Shown piece after piece: positions 11,575 to 23,600 of a DNA stretch of 64,000 bases (position 1 is its first letter; every line of letters starts with the position of its first letter). This DNA comes from Ascidia mentula (Eukaryota; Chordata; Ascidiacea; Phlebobranchia; Ascidiidae). Below the pieces are notes generated by a model that was not told the origin of the DNA, searched no databases, and saw only the letters and a program-made list of their open reading frames with translations. The stretch spans positions 14,012,001-14,076,000 of the forward strand of contig OX387198.1 of assembly GCA_947561715.1 (NCBI GenBank). The letters run 5' to 3'. The position numbers and the translations under genes are program-made.

Positions 11575-11645
11575 GTTCATTAGGTTTGCAGGCTTCGCAG
11601 CCCAAGCATTGCAGCATAGCTGAATCAACCACTTCTTCCTGCGAG
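11575..11645. repeat. Fragment of the 5.6-kb foldback repeat family
   Basis: AGGTTTGCAGGCTTCGCAGC and CAGCATAGCTGAATCAACCAC match the sequence at 5630-5690 (AGGTTTGCAGACTTGGCAGC, CAGCCTAGCTGGATCAGCCAC). It shows the palindromic tRNA-like repeat is interspersed. Confidence 0.55.
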
Positions 11646-11970
11646 TCGGAGTGCAAGAAACATTCCTGCGAAGTTTAAGTTCACTTTCAATGCCCGGCAT
11701 AGTTCATACAAGGATGAAGATGAATTAGAGCGTAACGCGAGGCTGTGCAATGTTATCCACTCACGTGAAAAATTCAGAGGCGATTATTGTCGAAACACAT
11801 TTGAAAGACGAGCAGTTGTTCAGGTTACTCGATCATGATTGAAAGTTCTCCAAACCTAAAAAATGCAAAAATGAAATATCAGGTGTTCATTGGTTATGGT
11901 GAGCTAACATATAGATCATCTGTGTTTTTAGCATCAGAAACTTCAAACGCATTAATAATATAGTGGAACA

Positions 11971-13496
11971 ATGTACAGAGTATATGAAAGTGAGACAATT
12001 ACAGACGAGTATATCAAATATCGTCCCAAGTATTCAAACGAAGCCAGGGATGTCATAATAGAATATCTTCTGAAAGAAAAGTCCGATCGTGACATTAAGT
12101 GTGAACTGATGGTTGAAGTTGGATGTGGAAGCGGTCAAGCCACAAACCTGTTTGCTCCATATTTTAATAGAGTTTATGCAACCGACATCAGTGAGGCACA
12201 GATTGAACGAGCACAACGACAAAATAAATTTACAAATGTAGTTTATAAAATCGGTTGCGCTGAAGAATTGGTTGGTGTTGAAAACCAAAGTGTGGATTTG
12301 CTTTTGGCTGCAACATGCGCCCATTGGTTTGATTTGCCACGCTTTTTTGCTGAGGCATCAAGGGTTTTGAAACCAGAAGGGTGTCTGGTTTTGCTCGTGT
12401 ACCCTGGCCCGGCCCTTATTCCCCACGTGAAGAAGAAAGAATTACCTTCAAATTATTTTGGCGATCTTTATTACTATTACCAATGTCGTGGAAATCTTCA
12501 CAACTTAAATATCTACAAAGAAATCGCTGATGGGTACAACAATATGTTTGAAGCCATTCCAGGCCATCGAAAGGAAAGAAAAACTGTTCAGGTTGGTTTA
12601 GCGATGTTTTTTTTGAATGATTTAATCAGCTTTTATGCCCCCACGTATAATATAATTTTTGTATGGCACTAAAATGCTGTGAAACGAAATAGTAATTTGT
12701 TTACTGTGAACGCTGTTACTTAATTATTATGCATGTTTATTGCATCGAGGCCGAATGGCTTGTAACATGAATGCAACTTTTTGGGCATTTGCTTTAAAGA
12801 AATGTGAACTGTTTTCGAAATAGGCAAAAACCCGCTTTAATTTAGTTTGAGTTTCTGCATTGAAATGCGTCTTTATTATTAGATTTAAATTTATTTGCGC
12901 ACTTAACCATGCATCATAACAAAGCACGACATATTTTTTATTTTATATCCACCTAACTATAAGGTAACAGTAGCATACCAGCCAAAGCTACCTAGGTCGA
13001 AGGCAAATCGTGATACGAAAAGTTGCCCACTGAATGATTGTTTTGTTTACACTGATAGCGAATACGGCCAGTGAATTCTTGTCAACCTATGATCGCTAAG
13101 ATATCTAGGTAAATGCCTTCGAAATTGGTTGTTCTGTCCTGCTTTCGCATGTAAAAATTTATTGTTTATCTCCGTCCATTAAAATACATAAATTAGTAGT
13201 CAAAAAGGCGTTATATTCACCAATATGCATGCAACCTACAGATTGTGTACGAAGATTTTAGTTTAACCTCTGCCAAAGGCCTAATGAGAACATCAGATGC
13301 GTATCAGTCCTACATGGAGCACTTAAGGAAAGTGCACGGCGGACAACTCAGCGACGAACAACTTGCCGAGTTAGATTCAGTTGAATTGTTTGCAAACAAA
13401 GTTAAGTCTTCCTTGGATGTCCAGGAAGGTTCGGACGACGACATTTTGTTTCGCGCAGTTTATGATGTCTATGTTTTGCTCTCCAAACCGTTTTAA
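11971..13496 (+). CDS. Class I SAM-dependent methyltransferase, copy D (intact)
   Basis: Two exons, 11971-12591 and 13242-13496 (acceptor CTACAG), join in phase 0 and give 291 residues, about the usual size for the Tmt1/Crg1/DDB_G0268948 family of small cytosolic methyltransferases. Visible: the N-terminal YRPKY motif; SAM-binding motif I EVGCGSGQATNLFA (about residues 48-61); the acidic turn ATDIS after strand 2; a motif IV-like SVDLLLAATCAHWFDLPRFF; then RVLKPEGCLVL. A C-terminal cap domain holds SLTSAKGLMRTSDAYQSY and ends YVLLSKPF. The methyl acceptor cannot be read from sequence; relatives methylate small carboxylic acids or electrophiles. It is the only copy here that is complete and unbroken. 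The open frame that runs past 12591 is intron. Confidence 0.9.
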
Positions 13497-13666
13497 TTGT
13501 TCAATCTCTTTTTTGTCGGAAGCAAAACGTGTGCAGTCCAGAATTACATTTTTGATGATTTTAATCAATAGGTATCATTGAGTTGTGCTTCCTGCTACGC
13601 AATTTTTTCCTTAACCAAAAAAAATCAGAAACATGCGTTGCTTTGCGTGTTTACTTTGACATGAAC

Positions 13667-13672
13667 AATAAA
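13667..13672 (+). terminator. Candidate polyadenylation signal for copy D
   Basis: AATAAA about 170 bp after the stop at 13496, in the gap between two convergent genes. Confidence 0.5.
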
Positions 13673-13845
13673 CATCTGTGAATATGCTTGCGATAACTAA
13701 GATGTATTTAAAGACAAGACCTGGTCTGCACGTTAGTTGGTTTTTTACCCATTTACTTTTTATCCGTTACATTTTTACTGTATATGATAATAGGTATAGA
13801 AATATAGTGTCTTTTATAAACAAACAAATAGGCACCACGTTCCAT

Positions 13846-13851
13846 TTATTG
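13846..13851 (-). terminator. Candidate polyadenylation signal for the giant minus-strand gene
   Basis: TTTATT on the plus strand, which is AATAAA on the minus strand, about 230 bp beyond the stop at 14079. Confidence 0.4.
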
Positions 13852-14078
13852 GCAAGTAAATGTATATTTGACACTGGCGATAAAACACATTTGTTTAGAT
13901 TATTGTTGTCCACATTCAAACGCGAGCAATCACTCTAAATCATAATAGTGTCGAACATCACAGCTTTCAAAATCATTGAATTAAGTATAACCACCATGTG
14001 TAGTCTATTTTATGCATGCAAGAGTGTTTCTAATTTAAAAATCGTCATTACGAGCATGTGGTTACGGACTAAAGTGTG

Positions 14079-14669
14079 CTAATACATAGGTGACATGCAC
14101 AAGAATCTAATTTCATAGTCTGGACACATGACTCCATCTTCTTGGTCGGTGTTATCACACAGCAAACCTTCAGTAGGCGAGTTTTCTCGGAGTGGTATTT
14201 CACTCAGCATTCTATAACAACGAAACAATACAAAAGTTGTTGTGCTAAAGATAACAGCTGACACTAGGCAAATATGATTTGATGCAAGCTTGTAACATTA
14301 CTTGCTTGTGGCAAAGTTAAAGTTTATATCAAGTTAATACATAACTTGTGTAGTAACGAGATAAGCATTTTCTATTGCAATCGCTTATCTCTGAGTTGAT
14401 ATGAATGGCATTTAATATGATATGTGATTTGGCAATTAATGTGTTAATGGTTTTAGTATAAATACGAAACAAGAAAATTTTAAACTTGACGCCAATTTCA
14501 CTTACCCATTTATTGGTGTTGAAAGAGACACTAGCCGTGTTTCGAAAGCAATTGGCCTCGGACAAACGGCATCGGGATAGAGATCTAGAATACGAGCCAA
14601 TGTTTCGTCATCGCCACATCCTGAAGAATTGTCTGAATCAATCCATTCGCTCCACATCACTTCACACGC
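14079..14669 (-). other. C-terminal WxxW (Mucin2_WxxW/CILP-type) domain
   Basis: Two exons. 14507-14669 has CEVMWSEWIDSDNSSGCGDD, then ETLARILDLYPDAVCPRP. About 14079-14216 has GLLCDNTDQEDGVMCPDYEI and RFLCMSPMY before TAG. The order W-x-x-W-x-D, GDxE, CxxP, C-x-N-x-x-Q and C-x-DYE-x-R-x-x-C is the signature of the WxxW domain of mucins, otogelin and CILP. Confidence 0.85.
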
Positions 14670-17600
14670 TGAGTAAACATACACAAAATTCAGCAACAAT
14701 TAACAGGATTGTTTTCGTTTTGAAAATGGCGCAGGTAGGCCAGATCGACCACTTTACCCTAACATTTAGCTTAGAATGTGTTAGACTGTTTTTTCTAATG
14801 TGTTGTCATGTCGTGTGGCATCAATGCCTGAACGAATTAGTACGTAAACAGTTCTAAAATTATATTACACTGCCATGGCTCTGGAGCTGGCAATGTGTTT
14901 AAATTGTAAAATATACATACTAACATTTATAATAATCTTTCTTACATGCTCCAAATTGTTCGTCGGGAAATTCCCATCCTCGAGGGAAGTCCCCACCGCG
15001 AGGAGAGTCTCCTCTTTCGTAACGTCGGAATGCCTTCTTCCACTCTCTCTCGTAGTAATATCTCCAGTCCATGTAGCTCTCTCTCCATTGGTTGAGAACT
15101 GCGGAGCACGAGTCATCACCTCGTCTGTCTCCACGCCTGCCTCCACCAAATCTGTCTCCATGGCCTCCACCAAATCTGTCTCCACGTCCTCCACCGAATC
15201 TGTCTCCACGTCCTCCACCAAATCTGTCTCCACGTCCTCCACCAAATCTGTCTCCACGTCCTCCACCAGGACCGTCTCCCGAGCCTTCGTCACCAGAGCC
15301 TTCTCCGCTGCCACCTCCAAAACCACCTCCGGAACCATTTTCAAAGCCATTACCACCTGGACCATCACCAGGGCCATCACCAGGACCATCACCAGGACCA
15401 TCACCAGGACCATCACCAGGACCATCACCAGGACCATCACCAGGACCATCACCAGGACCATCACCAGGACCATCACCAGGACCATCACCAGGACCATCAC
15501 CAGGACCATCACCAGGACCATCACCAGGACCATCACCAGGACCATCACCAGGACCATCACCAGGACCATCACCAGGACCACCGCCGAAGCCATCACCACG
15601 ACCTCCATCAAACCCATCCCCACGACCACCGCCGAAGCCATCACCACGACCTCCATCAAACCCATCCCCACGACCACCGCGAGCAACTGTATTAAAACAT
15701 CATCGAATTGCAAAAAAACAAGGAACACATTAGACAAACTTGGTAGGCGTGATGTTTCCCATCTCATAAATACTCACCTATTTCGAGACACGTCTTTTCG
15801 TCCTTAGCAAGTCCGTACCCCGGTTTGCAGAAGCAATAAGAGTTTCCTTCATACATTCTGCATATCTGTGAGCAACCACCGTTGTCATACTTGCATTGAT
15901 CTGAAAGAAATCATGTTTATTAATTGACCACCCTTTGCGTTAGATTTTTTTTATCAAATGAAAAAAAACATTTCCTTCGTGATTTGCATCTGTAAATTAG
16001 GCATATTTGAAAAGTCATATTGTGTAAAATTTGTTCATGACTTTAAAATTCTACCACATTTCACAAGCGTTAATGCTAAGGTTTGATTTGGTCGTGTCGG
16101 TCCTGTTTCGCTGCTTGCCGTTTTTATGTAACTACCTATAAAATGACATCCCCAAGTCCCTTCCCGCAGGCCACAGTACTGGTCTCTTCTGCATGGTGAG
16201 TACTCGCAATCCCATTCTCCGTTGCGGCATTGGCATTTGTGAGTACAAGACTCGTCCAATTGGCAAGCAGCATGCTACAACACAAAACGCGGGTAATCCT
16301 GAATTGGCCGTGCAGGACGTAAAACGAGAGACGACTTTCATCAAAAGACTATTTTCGAAACTAAGAGTGAATATCTGACAGACGCCCACGTACACATAAC
16401 AAACTTATCATAGTTGCAGTTTGCAGAATGTTTTGCAGCATAGGTTTCAAGCGATAGCGATAAGCTGTAAAATGTATAGTTGTACGTCACCTTTATACAA
16501 TTTACATGCCGGTTAGAATCGATGTAACAAGCCAGTCAAATTAGCAAAACTTTGTATTCCGCATATTAACCGTCTACACACCTCAAAATAAAGTCCATTG
16601 GGTGCTACACAGCCACACTTGTTGTGGGGGACACATTTTGCTCCGCTCAGGATAAATCCTTCTTCACAGACACAGGCTAAAGAAAATGAATAGTACTATG
16701 TTCAACTTTGCTCTGGATTTATAAATTAATATTACCAACGAAGGTGTAAACAGAAAGTGTTTGTTCTAGTTTTTTATCTGTATCTGCGTTAGAGGCATGG
16801 TCGCACGAAAAACAAAATAATCGCTTACTTTCAGCACGAATGGAGTGAAGTGGTGCAAGAGAGGGGTTGGATCTGCATCTTGATCCATCTCTGTCAGAGC
16901 AGGTCGGTTGACACGGATCCGCATCCAGTGCGTACCGCGAGTATTCCGGGCACCCTGGCTGTATACCGAAATGATCTCTCCAATCCGGAAACTGGCCACC
17001 CATTGTTACACACTCCATCGCACGCCCCAAGAGCGAGTTTTCCAATGATCCGAGGAAGTCGCCGATTTGGCATTGAGTTTTAATGCAAGCTTGGGTCAAA
17101 GCGTCTGTGGAATTACCGGAGCTAATGCAGTCGGCAAAAATGCTATCCTCCAGCATACCACACACAGAACAACTGGAGATGTATTCTAAGAAACGATCGT
17201 TGTGGCACAAACGTTCGTGTGGGCCATCGTAGCCATCTCTGCACCTGAAAAGATTGCGGACGTTTTGCAGTTTTAAGATAAGACTTATCATATGTCTGAA
17301 CCACAAACTAGAGATGATGAACTGGCATTCACCGTCCTTTTCTCAATAACTTAGTTCCTGATTCAAAATGAATCTATTTTTTTTGATAATGAACTGACGA
17401 TGCCTGAGTGTGGAATACATTTTCCTATATATTTAGGATGATTCTGTATTAAAAAGTGCTTATAAGATAAAAACCATTTGCAGAACAAAAAGTGTATCAT
17501 CATTGATCACTGTTCTCAATCTTGGAGTCGTTCTGCTGTCTCGGTTGAGGTTGCCTGTCAACCCAGCTTTATTGCCAATTTATTGTCAAACATTATAGCC

Positions 17601-20600
17601 AAGGCTTACTCGTGCTGTCCTGGCGGATATTTCCAGTGATTTCCGAACTCACTGGCTGTCATAGAAGAGAAGTTTCCATAAATTGTAAAGTCATCTGCGG
17701 GATCTTTTGAAAAGTAACCACAAAGACCATTGGCGTGTTCGAGAAGTCTTCCGCTCAGAGAAATGATCACCCTTGACGAGAAAACAAGAGGTGAGTTAGG
17801 TAATCTAGCGTCAAGTTAAACGCTTTTTCGTGGTTGCGACTGTCTATAGTTTATGGCAGCGCCTCTTTTAACATATAAAGCATTGCATATTACATTATTA
17901 CCTGGAGAATACTAAATAAAATGTAGAAACCCTTAAAAATATATTTTGTTACCTCCAACTTTCCATAAAATACAAATTTTACTGTAACAGATCCATACAT
18001 AAACATATTCCACCCACCCGTGATTTTCACTTGCTCTTACTATTAGACCGAATGGAAATTTCACGGTGATGAAGTTGCTGTGATAGAAGACGCCGAATCC
18101 CGAGTAGTAACTCCCAGGAAGTACTTTTACTCCGTTTACCTGTACGAAACCCAAATGTGACTTATATTGTTAGTTGGAAAATTCCACAAAAGCACTAAGG
18201 CTAATTATTTTAGTGTATAATAACTTAAAATGTAATAACAGTTTAAAAATATTTTTGCCACACCAGAATTCGAACCAGGTCATTCTGACCACAAATCCCG
18301 ATCAGGTTTTCTTCTTGGTATATTGATCGGGCTCTTGGCCGATATTGCCAAAAAAATTTACATGCTTACATATACATGGCGCCAACCAGTGTGCATTGTC
18401 ACTAATCCGCCCGGGTGATATTCATTCTCTTCAATTCCCACATTTATTAGTGTTCCCATTGTACCGTAATATGAGCGACTGTTGCGATTCACATTCACAC
18501 CAAATGTGGGCCAACCTCTGCCAGCGAGAGCCCTGCATCAAGTCATGCATTTTATTACATTTACACTGGAAACATGCAGTTTACTGCAGATTACTTTTTA
18601 ATCAGAATTGGTAGGCCTACCACGTTGTTGCTACATCAAATAAATCAATGTATAATTGACGATCAATACACAAATGTTGTATATTTGTATATAAGACACT
18701 TTTATTTGAAAATAAATCATTATATGATATATTATAACGGATCATATATCCTTCCTTGCACCCTATCGAAGGAAGAAACTTTCATCACAATAAGCGAGTT
18801 TATCAAAATAATACCCACAAATGGTACGCACTGTTGACGATTTTAGTTTTAGGCGTCAGATTTCAGATTCCAGAACATATAATTTAAGTTCGGACCTAAT
18901 GACGTGGCCCGTGGTTTTATGCAAACCTGTAAACATTTTCTTATTTAAACTTTTCACAAAGTACGAGTTACAGCAAAAGGCTGCAAAGGTTTCCGAGACT
19001 CATTTTCAGTTATTTACCAGACAGCAGTGTATGAACAGGTTCCGTCAAAGTTGTATTGAGTTCCGTCAAACGTAGAAACGTATGTGGGTCCCCAAATCAC
19101 ACATTGTCCAAACTAGAGGTTATGGAAAACATTAGAAATAACTGTTTTTCAATCACGATGCTATCTGATCAAATTTTGATAATTTTTAATACAAACAGCG
19201 CAAGTCACTTACATATTTTTTTTTTTTTTTAAATTAAGTACCTTCGCAGTAAATTGCAATACATACAACAACACTTTTGAGAAAATTTTTATGAAGTGAG
19301 AAACCATGAGCAACAGAAAACTCACATCTGGCAAGCAGATCTCTCCTTCCTCATTAGAAATACAATTCGAACCCTCTCCACACTCATAATCCTCACACAC
19401 CCACGCGTTGGGTCCTTCGCAGGAACATCGGACAGTGCAGTTTTCCTTGAATTCGACAAAACCTAAAAAGAGTGATGTTGCGAAATCCAAGTATTTACTT
19501 ATTTCGCATCTTGTGTTTTTTTAGTATGTATCATAACCTGTGGTGTGATTGCATGCACAGCATTCTTGTGCGAAATGCTAATTTCATTTACTTTTGAAGC
19601 CAGGACTCGCGCTACTTAATTTATTCTATTGTTTTATATTGGTCGACAGGTGTGATTGAAAATGTTTCATGGTGATACAGAAACAATGCTCCGACCCACG
19701 TTTTCATGTGTGTTTGTTTGTGATTGAATTGTGTGAAAGCAGCGATTAAAATTAAATACGTTCACAAAACCAACTTTTTTTTGCCCATAAATATTTTTCA
19801 CGCAAGGGAGAGAACTGACCTTGGGGGACAGTTCCTCGACCTTCAGGGAAACAGCCGCAATCTTCTTGACGAATACAAACTCCGTTATCCCACACGTGAC
19901 CCAAACCACAGACACAACGATCAACAGTTCCCAATGTACATCTGAATAGAATGTATATGTGGTTAGAGACTTGGATTTTTAATTAAATACATTACAATTT
20001 CTACACCGAAGTGTATCGCATGACAAGGGTGGATTGTCCCACTGCTCAATCCCCTACTTAGCGATCTCAGCAATCGCATAAATCGATCATTAGTAAACTT
20101 ACATTACAATTTATTCAATATGTTTAGAGTGTATTTTTGTAAACAGTGCTTGGGCCTGATTCGACCTATTACCAGGCATTGACTATGCAGGGTCTTGTGT
20201 GAAGGATATCTGTGGTTTAAGACAACGTCGACAATCCTGTGCGTAAGCACGTCTAAGATTATCTTAATATACACTAAAATAGTAGGTAAAGTTTATTACA
20301 TATCCAGTTAAGTGAAATTCCAGTAAATTGAGTGCTAATGTAAAGTTAGCTTTATATTGCCGGTTTTATGGCGAGACCAGTTTGTCTTGGGACTCACGTG
20401 TCATCAGCAAAGGGGTTTCCGCAAGTTCTTTGGCAGACAGATGCACAAGGTCTGAAGTGAGAGTTAGGCGGGCATTGTGGTTCTGCCATGTTAAGTGCAC
20501 TGCGCCAACCACAGATAGGGTGGTCGTTTTCGTTACACGTCTGAACAGCTCTGCGCACCACCTGAAAATAACAATTTGATTCTTGTTAATGATAATGATA

Positions 20601-23600
20601 AAAGCACTCAGTTTTGGGGCCTACGTAGCACAAGTAAAGGTGTATTGAATTAATTACCAGAAGTTAAAGTAATACCACATGTTTTGAAGCATACTCTACC
20701 CGTTTTACCCAAGGCGTCGCAGATTTGGTCTCAAACTAATAAAATCGTGGATTTGTAATGCAACTTCCAACAATATTCTAATAAACTTTTCCTACCTCTT
20801 CTACTACCATTCTGCCGTTTCCGGCGCAGAAGTCAAACGCACAAGTCTCCATTTCTTGCGTAAAACTAACCGACATTCTACAATCTTCAAAAACTGGACC
20901 ATTCAGGATGCCACAATTTTCTGGTCTCATTCTGTCACCAACAAAGAGTACTAATGAAATAATGAGCCTAAAAGTTGAACGCAAGGTTTCAAAAACGTAA
21001 TGGAGAGCTACAGTTATGGTTAGTTTGCGATATGTTTGGACATTTTTCCAGTAATGACGTAGTTTGGTAAAGATAAAATTTGAACTTTACGGCAAAGTTT
21101 TAATTGCGACAATAAATGTGGTAACTTACGCCTGTCCACGTTCTTCAGGTGAACACATGAATGGGACGTCGGGCACCTCTTCATCGCAGTCTCCAACTTG
21201 ATATGCTTCCCCGAATACGTTGGGTTCGGTGACTTCAGTGCCATTGTAGAGCTTAAAATCGTTGGCTGCATCACCGTCCCAGTCCCCACACAAACCACGA
21301 ATTGGCTGCGATTTGAAATAAGGCATAAAAATAAGTAACATATATCTCTTTAGGTAGACGTAACTGGTGAGATTTAGACCCATTGTATGTTCCACCTTCA
21401 CTACCTTTTAGACATCAATATTATACCCTTGCTTTTGTGTTTAATAGGCAAGACCAACTATACTATAGCGATCGATATAAAAACGAAATACTTTATATAA
21501 AAGCAAACATATTTTATTACCCATGGAGAACAATGTATTGGCACTTCTCAGGTACTAGTTTTTATAAGTTACGCCATAAGCACCAAATACACCAAGGCGA
21601 ATCCGGTTACAATTCAACAAAATTTATGTTACTGTCGTCAAGGGTTAATTGTAGTTTTTTGTGACGAACGACAATTTATGTTGAAATAACGGTACTTACC
21701 ATGTAACATAATATAGGAACACAAAAAGTATGGGCGGCTTACCTGAACGCGGTAAACAGATGGGAGACTCACGCTGACCGTGTACCCATCAAAAGAGACA
21801 GATAAGGAGCCGCGTTGAAAAGTTATCATGTTGCCAGTTTTAAAAATTGTTATTGATCCAGAAGTGTAATCGAACCTCGTGAAGGAATCGCCATCACAAA
21901 AAAGATTTTCGATCTGATTGTACAACACATGAGTTACAAAAATGTTTGATCGGGTATACAAATAATTTAGAACACAGGTTTTTAGTGTATGAGATATTCA
22001 TATGAAACCTGTAAAAAATATACTAACCCTTGCTACAATTCCAGCACCTTCATCCTTCAACAGGACGTTAAGATCACAGCCTGGCCTGATAGTTAATACC
22101 ACTTCAACGAATTGAAGCCACGAGACTTGTTCGTTTCCTCCTCGAAACTCGTTCTGTGTGATGACCTGAAACTTCTCCGAGCTTGAAAGGAACTTCGCGT
22201 CGACCAACATGTACTTGCAAGGGCCCATGAAGTCGTACAGGTGACCGTCAAACGTTTCATAATGCGGGTCACCGTGCGCTCTGCACTGACCGATAGCTGT
22301 TGGTGGGAAAAAATCAGTGTTTTCATATGAGCATTTGAAAGAACATTACCATTCAATCCCAGGAATATAAAAAAATACTATTATTTTTAGTCTGGGGATC
22401 TCATCACATGTAAGTATACTTTAATGGCTGTGTTTTTATATATACGTATCGGAATCATAACTTAATCATCATCCAAAATCGGACAAATACAAACTTTCGT
22501 GCAGTCCAGTAACCTTATTTCTTCATCGTAAGTGGTAAGCAATACAGGTTCGGAATCATTCGAGGTAAAAATTAAAGGTAGGCAAATAATGACACCACGG
22601 AGAAGATTTAAGTTAAAGCTGTAAGTGCAACACATTAATTCTGAAAAAAAAACGATTTAAACGATTACCAGTTGAAAGACAGCCTGTGACTAAAGTTCGG
22701 GGGTCAATGCCGCATGCTTCCTCAGCTGAACACGTGTAGTTGACACAGTCCAACATTCCTTCGCTGCAGGTGCACTGCTGACTGCAGTCATCGGTAAGGA
22801 AAACATCATCGTTCTAAGCAAAAATAGTTGGGAAGTTTTGTGTCATGGACTGTATTTTGATGCGACTGAAACACGTTTATTGTCTAGTGTTGAAACTGTA
22901 TATCTAACTTATAACCGATCAAGATCAGATTTCCAATGTCAAAATGTTTAGTATCAGACGTCGCGCACTTAGATTGGACAATGCAGAGCGGAATGTGGGT
23001 ACATTGCTTTTCTGTTTTAAATCATTAAAGACGTGAATGCATTTTACTTTTGTTTGTAAAAAACACATAAGCTTACTGACAACGACGTAAAAAAATATAA
23101 TTCATATGAACTGTTGTTTCAGTATTGTCATGAAACGGCAGTGTTGATTAATTGTTGGTGACAGAGTTAGTTGGCATGCGCATGTAAAAGCATATTTCAG
23201 ACGTAGTTGGTGTTATATACAGAGTTATTATTTACCTGATAGTACGTGCCGTCTTGGGCGCAGCCACAATCGGTTTTTCTCACGCAGTCAATCCCGGAAA
23301 GAACATAATCCTCGTCACAGATGCAAGCTAACAAGCAACGTATCTTTAACTCTTAATAATTCAAATATGACGAAACTTTACAGAGCGCCAGCAACACAAG
23401 TTTACTGTAATTTCACGTGATTATTATAATCTTGCTGGGATAATGCAAAAAAGGTGCCGAAAAAGATAGCTATTGTTTCGAAAGTACTGAATCTTGGTCA
23501 GTATCAATCCAAAATCATACCTTCCACGTTCGGTGTTGTACATCGGTCAGCACTTTCAGGGTCTAAGCAGGTATTTGGACAAGCCGTTCCTTCGAGTACG

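Noticed and set aside
15092-15807. Plus-strand Pro-Ser-Gly-Pro and Thr-Ile-Thr-Arg open frames of over 200 codons
   Set aside because: Products of the 12-bp repeat being open in several frames; only the minus GPGD frame connects to EGF and WxxW exons.
18255-18300. tRNA-like B box (GGTTCGAATTC on the minus strand)
   Set aside because: No complete cloverleaf could be drawn; at most a SINE fragment.
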